Below, piece after piece: positions 56,780 to 64,000 of a DNA stretch of 64,000 nt. The DNA lies in NCBI RefSeq assembly GCF_003931855.1, contig NZ_CP034248.1, forward strand, positions 2,108,001-2,172,000, in the 5' to 3' direction. Each line of letters opens with the position of its first letter. Positions within the stretch are counted from its first letter, which is position 1. A program made the translations under genes and the position numbers. Under the pieces are notes generated by a model, which saw nothing but the letters and a program-made list of their open reading frames with translations, ran no database searches and was not told the DNA's origin. Source of the DNA: Paenibacillus lentus. Its GTDB lineage: Bacteria > Bacillota > Bacilli > Paenibacillales > Paenibacillaceae.

Positions 56780-57340
56780 CGTGAGATTTACAAGTTCGTC
56801 CCCTCCACGTCTACCTTTGATTTTTTGGATCGACAGGAGAACTTGTATTACCCCATCTCCTTTCGGGTTGTTCGTTTTGTCCTGTTCAATGGTGCATATG
56901 AAACCGTCATAACGAATCTATCTGCCGCTGATTTCCCACCCGATGAACTCAAGTCTATTTATCACTTGCGATGGGGCATTGAAACCTCTTTCCGGGCCTT
57001 AAAATATACCGTTGGCCTGACCAATTTTCACGCAAAGAAGCAAGCGTTCATCATCCAAGAGATTTTTGCAAGAATGATCATGTACAATTTCGCTGAAATG
57101 ATGACCTCACACGTCGTCATTTTGCAAATGGATAAACGGCATTCCTACCAAATTAACTTCACAGTCGCCGTTCACGTTTGTAGATATTTCCTGCGCTCAA
57201 GGGATGATGAACCCCCGCCCGATGTTGAAGCACTGATTCGCAAAAACATTTTACCGATTCGACCCCTTCGCCCAGGGCAGAAGAATACGCGTAAAATTCG
57301 CTATAAATCAGTTGTTAGCTTCGTCTACAGAGTAGCATAA
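56780..57340 (+). pseudogene. IS4-family transposase, C-terminal fragment
   Basis: About 186 residues of an IS4-type DDE transposase C-terminus (YHLRWGIETSFRALKYTVGL with the YREK-like region, and a closing KIRYKSVVSFVYRVA). The N-terminal two thirds, with the first Asp residues, are absent. The junction with the IS110 fragment is abrupt. A 3' inverted repeat (AAACGGCA...TGCCGTTT) at about 57425-57455 may be its old terminator. Confidence 0.8.
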
Positions 57341-57506
57341 TTCGGTTCACATGAACAATTTTTAAGCGGATAGTCCATCCGCTTTGTTTGCTGTACGCTT
57401 TTTTCTTGCTTGAACCAAAAAACAAACGGCACAGGGCTTTTCCTATGCCGTTTTGCATTTCAGTTTTACTCCCGGTCTTGTCTTTGATCTTATCTTAATG
57501 ACATTG

Positions 57507-57544
57507 CCCGAGAGGGAGCCTTTTATATTAAATCACATAAAAAA
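57507..57544. repeat. attR, right copy of the 38-bp direct repeat
   Basis: CCCGAGAGGGAGCC onward through CACATAAAAAA; 37 of 38 bases match the left copy at 50191-50228. The 402-base gap 57341-57742 otherwise holds IS4 3' sequence, RNA-like motif copy 2 and the promoter region of the next gene. Confidence 0.85.
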
Positions 57545-57561
57545 CCATCTAACAGAAATTA

Positions 57562-57655
57562 CATGTTGGTATGAAGGTCATAAAAAGAGGTGGGAATGAC
57601 CGCTCGGCTGGATGAAGCGGCGATGAACTGGAGTGTACCTCTTCCTGCCTATTTA
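57562..57655 (+). ncRNA. Duplicated RNA-like motif, copy 2
   Basis: Similar over its full length to 56236-56330 (roughly three quarters identical by eye), with paired changes: the outer stem becomes AGGTGGGAA/TTCCTGCCT and the inner stem CCGCT/AGCGG, both still pairing, while loop GCTGGATGAA and GTACCTCTTCCTGCC are kept. Located 88 bases before the start of the surface-protein gene, it could be a 5' leader element. Confidence 0.4.
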
Positions 57656-57742
57656 TCTATCGGGTATTAGATTCATAAAATTAATAATTCTAGAGGATTA
57701 TCCGACATATAATATATTCTATTATTGGGAGGATGAAGGATT

Positions 57743-59247
57743 TTGAGAATCAAAAAGGGATTAACTTTGATCACCACATTTGCGTTGCTGTTTTCTTTTA
57801 TGGAAACAAATGGAGAGGCGGCCAGTCCACCATTTACCCAAGGTGGTGGATATGAACAAGGTGCATATGATGATTCAGCAATGCAGCCATTAGGGTTTAA
57901 CTGGAATAAAAACTCAAGATATGCTGGTGTAAGTAAGAATATACATATTAAATGGGTATATCAAAAACCTGAGTCTGGGTCCGGTAATGCGTCTTTGACG
58001 ATTGATAGCGAAGGCAACTTGTATTCAACAAGTTATAATTCGTTAGGTTCACCTAAATCGCACTTATATTCAATATCCCCAGATGGAATAGAAAGATGGA
58101 GATACTCATCAGATTTAAGTATGCTTCATTCATCGCCGGTAATACGTTCAAATAAGGAAATTTTGATGAATGTTAATAACGAGCTTAATTCAATAGATCC
58201 TGATACCGGCATTCCAACTGAAATTGCTGGTATTTCAAGTGGGCACTTTTTTGTAGAGCCAGTTATTGATAGCAAAGGTGTGATTTATACACTTTCAGCA
58301 TCCGGACCAAGTCTGGTTGCCTACAATCCTGATGGAACAACGAAGTGGAGTAAGCAAATAACGTTAAAAAATTTTACCCAATTAGCCTCTCGGCAGATGG
58401 GACCTTATACTTTATTACCAATTCAAAGTTATACGCATACAATTCATTAAACGGAGATATTAAATGGGAGTATGGTATCTCGTATGATCCCAAATACAAG
58501 TCAGCTCCAACTATCGATTCTTCAGGAACTATTTACCTCGTTGATAATGTGGGGACCATTTATGCAATTAATCCTGACGGTACTTTGAAATGGCAATACC
58601 TGACAGAAAAACTGTCTAGTAGCTCTACCAGGACTACAATTAATCCTTTTATAGGTCTTGATGGGACGATTTATGCGTCAAATGGTTATAGAAATCTATA
58701 TGCACTTGATCAAAACGGAACATTAAAATGGACATTTAATACAAGTGCTCCACTGCACTCTGCTTTAATTGATAAAAATAACAAAATCTATATTTCTGTT
58801 GGTAATAATGTTAGTAGCCTTGATTCGAATGGTGTTCAATTGTGGTCTATTGAGACTGAAACTGCTATAATCGGAAGCTCACTTGCAATTGCAGAAGATG
58901 GAACTATATATGTTGCAGGTAATATGGGGAAAATTTATGCAATTGGAGGCGATGTCGAAGAAGGCGAGGAGCCTACTAATCCACCACTAGATCCAGAGCC
59001 TCCAGTTGAGCCTAAGGGTGACCGAGCAATTTTAGTTATCACTCTAAATACAGGTGTAGAGAAGGAATACGATCTCTCCATGCAAGAAGTGCAACAATTT
59101 ATTAACTGGTATGAAGGAAAAGCAGCCGGATCTGGGCCGATAACATTTGCAATCAACAAACATTATAATAATAAGGGGCCATTTAAGCAAAGACAAGATT
59201 ACATTATTTTTGATAAGTTAGTTACATTTGAAGTTAACGAGTACTAA
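57743..59247 (+). pseudogene. Secreted PQQ-like beta-propeller protein, frameshifted
   Basis: Starts at TTG 57743 after GGGAGG, with a signal peptide (to about residue 28). Repeats such as SPDGIERW, NPDGTTKWS and NPDGTLKWQY are beta-propeller blades. The first frame ends at 58450; blades continue in another frame (SADGTLYF, LYAYNSLNGDIKWEYG) to 59247. One extra A in the A-run near 58362-58367 would restore a single protein of about 500 residues. The C-terminal 90 residues (GVEKEYDLSMQEVQQFINWY, ending DYIIFDKLVTFEVNEY) follow a Pro-rich linker and look like a domain common in Paenibacillus surface proteins. Confidence 0.75.
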
Positions 59248-59253
59248 AGTGTG

Positions 59254-59278
59254 AGCCGCTGGTTTCAGCGGTTTTTTT
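59254..59278 (+). terminator. Terminator of the beta-propeller gene
   Basis: CCGCTG-GTTT-CAGCGG followed by T7, 7 bases after the stop codon. A group II intron begins directly beyond it. Confidence 0.85.
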
Positions 59279-59286
59279 ATATTTAT

Positions 59287-60190
59287 GGCGTGCCCAGAGG
59301 CACGCATCATCTAGTTGGTGAAAGTCCGACCGAAGGAGGGACCAAGCCACCTTCGTAGCTAGGATACCTACGTATGGCGAAAGCTGTGCGTAGAAGCGTA
59401 TCGACGAAAGTACCTGGCAGAGACAGGGCGAGCAACATACCAGGCCGTAACATAAAGTGAATCCTGCCGCGTCGTCAAAAAGGCCTCGCAAGAGGGAAAA
59501 GAGGAAGTCGAGTCCCGCTTAAATGGCCGAAGGCCACGGAAGCTGTATAGAACTTGGTGCAACAGTGAAGAATCCTCCGGCGTATGGGGAGCGGCATGGT
59601 ATGAAAGGTGGTGCAGTGAACTGGGGAGACCCTCCTGCACAGAAGAAACTGTAGAGAGATGCCCTATAAACCCGAAAGGTGAAATGGGTTATCTGCAGGA
59701 AGGGAGTCCGAGGGGTTAATAGTACCGAGGAACCGTAGGACAATATAACCTGCGGGAGGGAAGGAGCCCTACTTTGTTCAAGCTTGTTCAATGAGGTACG
59801 AATGAGTGAATGCCATGAGGCTAACAACACCAAAGGAAAAAGTTCAACAACTCCAAGAGAAGCTAGGTCATGCAGCCAAGGAGAACAAGAAGCGTAAATT
59901 CCACGCACTGTATGACAAGATCCACAGAGAAGATATATTAAGGGAAGGTTGCTACTCCGACAACATCAATGAAGAGAAGCTTATGAAGCTGGTTAAAATG
60001 CGAATCAGTGACAGGCGAATCTTGGAGTTCGTGAGGAAGTGGTTAGGTGCGGGGGTCATGGAGGAAGGGAGCATCAGGCGCTCAGATTTAGGTACGCCGC
60101 AAGGTGGAGTCATCTCCCCCATGTTGGCAAACATCTACCTAAATTACTTTGATCTCTTGTGGAAAAGACATGGTAGTCAGGTTAGGGGCT
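59287..60190 (+). mobile_element. Truncated group II intron
   Basis: From GCGTGCCCAGAGGCACGC the sequence has the look of group II intron domain I RNA (TCATCTAGTTGGTGAAAGTC and later GAAA tetraloops and paired arms), then carries a broken reverse-transcriptase ORF. The 3' part with domains V and VI is absent. This explains the roughly 560 bases without a gene before the ORF. Exact 5' boundary uncertain. Confidence 0.6.
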
Positions 60191-60216
60191 GGGTTCCGCC
60201 CAGCCTTTCACTCTAG
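59806..60216 (+). pseudogene. Group II intron reverse transcriptase/maturase, internally deleted and truncated
   Basis: The N-terminus (KKRKFHALYDKIHREDILRE) jumps directly to the RT middle region (SDNINEEKLMKLVKMRISDR, GTPQGGVISPMLANIYLNYF), losing about 110-120 residues, and is cut at LLWKRHGS, before the catalytic YADD motif, thumb, maturase and endonuclease domains. It cannot be active. Tail residues after about 60180 are foreign sequence. Confidence 0.8.
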
Positions 60217-60270
60217 ACCTATTAAGATGACCCCACCCTCTATTGATAGAACCCATATACACCGGAGCTC

Positions 60271-61206
60271 TCAGCCAACAAATTTAGATAGCGAGATCAA
60301 GGCCGTAATCGTAATGATGTTCAACACCGTTGAAATGAGCACGGTTTGGGAGGCAAAGTCAGGTTCATTATCATATTCTTCCGCGAGTATAGTGCTATTT
60401 ACACCTGTTGGCATACCAGAAGCGATAAGCAGGGCTTGTGCAGGAATCCCTTTTAAACCAAGTGCATAGATAAGTAAAAATCCAATGGCTGGGCCAATGA
60501 GTAGTCTTAAAAAGACGCTGATATAAACATCTAACCGATCCAGGCGCAAAAGATATTGGATGATTTGAGCACCAAGCGTCAGCAGTGCAATACTGACCAT
60601 GGAATCGGCAATATAGCCTAGGGGCTTGGCAGCAAATTCAGGCAATGGCCAACGAAAGACGTGAAAAATAAGCCCAAGTACAAGGGCATACGGTACGGGC
60701 ATTTTGAGAAATCCAATCAACGCTGCTTTTAGTGTGCCATCTGATTTAGCCCGCTGAACGGATATTACGCCATAGGTAAAGGTCACCAGGCTTTGGAAAG
60801 TCATGACCAAGGCCTGAATGGACGTTGCTAGAGGATCGCCTTTGAACGCGAGCTGATTGATCGGGAGTCCATAATTGCCTGAATTGTCTAGAATGAGACT
60901 ATTCGTGAACGCGGCTTTCATTCCCGGTTTGAATTTTCTTTTCCAACTAACAATAGAGCTGACGCCATAGAGCAGCACAACATATAGCACATAAAATAAG
61001 GTGACGCTCCCCAGCAATGCAGGGGACATGCTGGATTCGTACATACTCAGGAACACGACCGCAGGAGTAATGTAATAAAAGTTTATTTTCGCTAAAGTAT
61101 ATAAATTTAGTTGAAAAGCACGATGCATAAGCGCGCCAAGTCCTATAAGCACAAATATAGGCAGAACTACATCCATTATTATTTCGATAATCATCTTGGT
61201 GTCCAT
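60271..61206 (-). CDS. AEC family transporter (auxin efflux carrier fold)
   Basis: A 311-residue membrane protein with about ten helices in the bile-acid/AEC fold; conserved NSLILDNSGNYGLPI and ASGMPTGVNSTILAEEY (crossover regions). Bacterial members move organic acids such as malate or malonate; the substrate is unknown here. The intron fragment ends about 80 bases beyond its stop codon. No partner gene. Confidence 0.88.
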   Translation of the reverse strand: MDTKMIIEIIMDVVLPIFVLIGLGALMHRAFQLNLYTLAKINFYYITPAVVFLSMYESSMSPALLGSVTLFYVLYVVLLYGVSSIVSWKRKFKPGMKAAFTNSLILDNSGNYGLPINQLAFKGDPLATSIQALVMTFQSLVTFTYGVISVQRAKSDGTLKAALIGFLKMPVPYALVLGLIFHVFRWPLPEFAAKPLGYIADSMVSIALLTLGAQIIQYLLRLDRLDVYISVFLRLLIGPAIGFLLIYALGLKGIPAQALLIASGMPTGVNSTILAEEYDNEPDFASQTVLISTVLNIITITALISLSKFVG

Positions 61207-61332
61207 CTTCTTTCAGCTCAATAATAAAATTCATTGATTCAGAAACTGTTAGTTATTATACCATGTTTGTTCTGTATATACAGGAATTTATAGGAGCCAG
61301 TAGGGTAACAATATACCTGAAATGGCAAACAT

Positions 61333-63030
61333 ATGCCTAAGTTTAAAACATGGGGTGCTATGGTTATGTCAGTGATTTTATCCTATATTCCGAAATGGAG
61401 CATTTTTGGTCAAGCTTTGCTGCTTATTGCCGTTCCTATTCTTATAATGTCCTTCTTCGGTTGGCTCCGAAAAGAAATCATCTCAAGCTTTGCCCTCAAG
61501 CCTAATAAATCATTCTCGTCGGTCAAGGAAAATGATGAACCCAAGTCAAAACCTTTGACTGGTCAATATGATGCAGATCTGGCCTCCGTTCGGGATGCTA
61601 TTGGTCAGAATTCGGATGTCCGATTCAGGGAATTTAAAATCAGTGGAACGAGAATCCGGGCAGCAATCGTCTATGTAGATGGATTGCTTGATGCCGATCA
61701 TGTGGATACCCACCTAATAACTCCCTTAATGATGCATGGTATCCCAGATCAAGAGTGGGATAATATCACGCACTCGAGCACCTCTTTTCAACAATATATG
61801 ACTACTCAATTGCTCCCTGTTAACGAAGTTAATGAGACGAAGGATTTGCTTGAGTTAACCGAGACTGTACTGACTGGCAGAACTGCCTTGCTGATTGAAG
61901 GAATAGAGAGCGCATTCTTGGTAAGCTCTCCCCAAGGAAAGAGCAGAAATGTGGAAGAACCTTTGTCGGAGGCGCTCTTGCGTGGTCCGCGCATAGGATT
62001 TACGGAAAGGCTTGGGGATAATACAGGCTTGCTTAGATTGCACGGAAAAAACGAAAGCCTGATTTTGAGTAAATTCGAAGTTGGTAATCGCGTGAAAAAG
62101 GAATTAGTACTTGCCTATATGCGGGATATTGCAGATCAGACTCTGATAGATGAGGTCACATCGCGAATTCAGAAAATCGATATTGATGATCCTTTGGAAT
62201 CAGGTTACATCGAACAACTGATTGAAGATGATGTGCTGAGTCCTTTCCAGCAGCTGCAAAATACCGAGAGACCGGACAGAGTGATTGCTTCCTTGCTGGA
62301 GGGCAGGGTGGCTATTCTTCTTGATGGAACACCGTTTGCGTTGATTCTCCCAGCGACCTTCGGCATGCTGTTGCAATCTCCTGAAGATTACTACGAACGA
62401 TGGATTCCAGGCTCCTTCGTCCGCATATTGCGTTTCTTGGCAGCATTATTAGCCCTGCTGGCACCAGCGCTGTACATTTCATTTATCTCGTTCCATCCCG
62501 GGCTGATTCCGACGAAGCTGGCCCTTTCCATCATTGAAACAAGGCAGGGTGTACCGTTTCCCTCCATCATTGAAGCTCTCATTATGGAGCTATCCATTGA
62601 GATATTGCGGGAAGCCGGCATTAGGCTGCCTAAGCCGATCGGTCCAGCGATGGGGATCGTAGGCGGCCTGATTATCGGCGATGCTGCTGTGAATGCCGGA
62701 ATCGTCAGCCCGTTCCTCGTTATTGTCGTCGCGGTAACAGCAATTTCTTCTTTTACAATACCCGTCTACAGTGCGGGTATTACACTGCGCATTCTCCGAT
62801 TTGTGGGGATGATTATAGCGTCAATATTGGGGATATTCGGGGTTGTTATGTTTTTTCTTCTAATTTGCAGTCACCTGGTCAAGTTGAAAAGTTTTGGCGT
62901 CCCTTATCTGAGCCCCATGGTTCCGTATACCCTTGATGATTGGAAGGACTTTCTCGTTCGCCTTCCCTTGAAGGTGATGAAGAAACGACCTCACATGTTA
63001 AAGCCGAATGACCCTGACCGCAGAAATTAA
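61333..63030 (+). CDS. Spore germination receptor A subunit (GerA family)
   Basis: A 565-residue GerA-type protein: N-terminal soluble domain (about 75-350, with the [13 protein letters not shown] and [18 protein letters not shown] motifs) and C-terminal membrane region of about five helices ([20 protein letters not shown]). It forms the nutrient-sensing receptor of the spore inner membrane with B and C subunits. It carries an extra N-terminal hydrophobic segment (about 12-45) that most GerA proteins lack; no strong ribosome site supports the 61333 start, so this part is uncertain. Confidence 0.88.
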   Translation: MPKFKTWGAMVMSVILSYIPKWSIFGQALLLIAVPILIMSFFGWLRKEIISSFALKPNKSFSSVKENDEPKSKPLTGQYDADLASVRDAIGQNSDVRFREFKISGTRIRAAIVYVDGLLDADHVDTHLITPLMMHGIPDQEWDNITHSSTSFQQYMTTQLLPVNEVNETKDLLELTETVLTGRTALLIEGIESAFLVSSPQGKSRNVEEPLSEALLRGPRIGFTERLGDNTGLLRLHGKNESLILSKFEVGNRVKKELVLAYMRDIADQTLIDEVTSRIQKIDIDDPLESGYIEQLIEDDVLSPFQQLQNTERPDRVIASLLEGRVAILLDGTPFALILPATFGMLLQSPEDYYERWIPGSFVRILRFLAALLALLAPALYISFISFHPGLIPTKLALSIIETRQGVPFPSIIEALIMELSIEILREAGIRLPKPIGPAMGIVGGLIIGDAAVNAGIVSPFLVIVVAVTAISSFTIPVYSAGITLRILRFVGMIIASILGIFGVVMFFLLICSHLVKLKSFGVPYLSPMVPYTLDDWKDFLVRLPLKVMKKRPHMLKPNDPDRRN

Positions 63031-63066
63031 ACCTTTTAACTCAAAGAACAGAAAGAGGTTGGCAGC

Positions 63067-64000
63067 ATGCGCCGTGCAAATATGAATCCAAAAGAAAAAG
63101 ATCAGATAACCACTTCGCAAGCCGCTGTAATGCTTATTAACTATACGTTAGGAGCTGGAGTTCTGACACTTCCAAGAACGACTGTAGAAGCTGCTCAAAC
63201 ACCTGACGTGTGGATTTCGATTATCATATCCGGCATGATTATTATGGTTGCGGGGATTATTATTGTCCTGTTATGCCGTAGATTTCAGGGAAGAACTTTT
63301 TTTCAGTTTGCGCCGGACATTACCGGGAGGTGGCTGGCTTGGATTTTGAATCTGATCATCATTTGTTTTTTTCTCCTTATTTCAGCGCTTCAAATTCGAA
63401 TCATGGCTGAGGTAACGTCTTTTTATTTGCTGGAGGGCACTCCCATGGGAGGGATTATTATGACTTTTATGTGGATTGGTCTCTATTTATCGTTGGGAGG
63501 CATAAATTGCATGGCTCGAATATACGAGATCATTCTGCCGATTACGGTGCTGTTTTTTCTTATTTCCATCCTATTAAGCAGCAAGATATTTGATATTAAT
63601 CATCTCCGGCCAGTACTCGGCTCCGGGATTATGCCTGTCATAAAAGGGATTGAGCCGGCGCTGCTTTCTTTTAGCGGATATGAGATCATGCTCGTTGCCA
63701 CAGCGTATATGAAAACTCCGCAAAAAGCGACCAAAGCCGTGGTGATCGGCACACTCATTCCTCTAATTATTTACTTAATAACCATTGTCATGGTGATTGG
63801 TGGAATCTCTATCTACGGGGCACTGACCAGAACCTGGCCTACCTTGGATTTAGTGCGCAGCTTTGAAGTGGAAGGCTTACTCTTTGAAAGATTCGAATCG
63901 CTGCTGCTCGTCATTTGGCTTATGCAGATATTTTCGACCTTTACGATAACGCATTATGCTGCATCGCTCGGTTGGTCGCAACTGTTCAAGAAAAATGTAA
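63067..64000 (+). CDS. Spore germination receptor B subunit (GerB family), cut by window end
   Basis: The frame from ATG 63067 stays open to the window end (at least 311 residues). MNPKEKDQITTSQAAVMLIN followed by YTLGAGVLTLPRT and a series of about nine membrane helices is the endospore APC-type GerB permease. It begins 37 bases after gerA, with AGAGGTTG as ribosome site. The C subunit would be expected beyond 64000. Confidence 0.9.
   Translation, partial: MRRANMNPKEKDQITTSQAAVMLINYTLGAGVLTLPRTTVEAAQTPDVWISIIISGMIIMVAGIIIVLLCRRFQGRTFFQFAPDITGRWLAWILNLIIICFFLLISALQIRIMAEVTSFYLLEGTPMGGIIMTFMWIGLYLSLGGINCMARIYEIILPITVLFFLISILLSSKIFDINHLRPVLGSGIMPVIKGIEPALLSFSGYEIMLVATAYMKTPQKATKAVVIGTLIPLIIYLITIVMVIGGISIYGALTRTWPTLDLVRSFEVEGLLFERFESLLLVIWLMQIFSTFTITHYAASLGWSQLFKKNV

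Larger units (their letters stand above)
50191..57544. mobile_element. Degenerate integrative element in the groEL terminator
   Basis: A 7.35-kb segment bounded by a 38-bp direct repeat (37 of 38 bases identical). It begins with an integrase gene immediately inside the left repeat and holds an ImmA/IrrE peptidase, small phage-type genes, an ArpU-like regulator remnant, two secreted-protein genes and IS scraps. Visibly richer in A+T than the flanks. No replication, packaging, portal, capsid or conjugation gene is present, and the integrase lacks its catalytic core, so it should be immobile. Confidence 0.8.

Noticed and set aside
57586..57655. T-box or c-di-GMP riboswitch in the surface-protein leader
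   Set aside because: GGTGGGAATGACCGC recalls the T-box GGGTGGNACCGCG, but order and spacing are wrong and specifier features are missing; c-di-GMP-I core bases are also absent.

Overview
The window looks like a chromosome segment of a Paenibacillus-type spore former (Bacillota). Supporting signs are GerA/GerB-type germination genes, a SleB-type cell-wall hydrolase, strong AGGAGG ribosome sites with GTG and TTG starts, a YesN/YesM/Lpl sugar cluster, and a B. subtilis ydiBCDE / ydiF-moaC-tat-groESL gene order. No species is claimed.

Layout. (1) 1-8.5 kb: anaerobic nitrate respiration and its cofactor: end of narH, narJ, narI, the oxygen/nitrate sensor genes nreABC, a NarK transporter fused to a PAS domain, moaE-moaD-moaA, and a YwiC-like membrane protein. 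(2) 8.5-25.6 kb: a KGG stress protein behind a SigB-like promoter, a chemoreceptor, ThpR, a SleB-type hydrolase, a glycolipid glycosyltransferase, two M23 peptidase/bactofilin pairs about 9 kb apart, cardiolipin synthase, an NHEJ set with polymerase, ligase and Ku as three genes, the t6A genes tsaE-tsaB-rimI-tsaD, and a VanW protein. (3) 25.6-39.5 kb: a frameshifted DUF6157 gene, an AAC(3)-family acetyltransferase, a glucuronate regulon (SDR reductase, uxuA, GntR regulator, and divergent frameshifted uxaC), then YesN/YesM, a solute-binding lipoprotein, two permeases and a GH10 xylanase missing about 100 internal residues. This resembles a decaying aldouronate-utilisation locus. (4) 39.5-50.2 kb: rhodanese, cysK, a lipoprotein with a phage-tail-like C-terminus, a non-coding stretch with a cluster of DnaA boxes, an ABC-F ATPase, 5-formyl-THF cyclo-ligase, moaC, mog, tatA, tatC and CIRCE-groES-groEL. 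(5) 50.19-57.54 kb: a degenerate integrative element flanked by a 38-bp direct repeat (37/38) whose left copy lies in the groEL terminator. It holds a catalytically gutted integrase, an ImmA/IrrE peptidase, small phage-type genes, a possible secreted toxin/immunity pair and IS110/IS4 scraps. (6) 57.5-64 kb: a frameshifted beta-propeller surface protein, a truncated group II intron, an AEC transporter and a gerA-gerB operon cut by the window end.

The strongest non-obvious signals are the DnaA-box cluster at 42.46-42.69 kb, the att-bounded element and its cargo, a duplicated RNA-like motif near its right end, paired hairpin/LexA-like leaders inside it, and the NarK-PAS fusion. Several genes are broken by one missing base in a short homopolymer. 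That pattern could be consensus sequencing error, so those pseudogene calls need raw reads.
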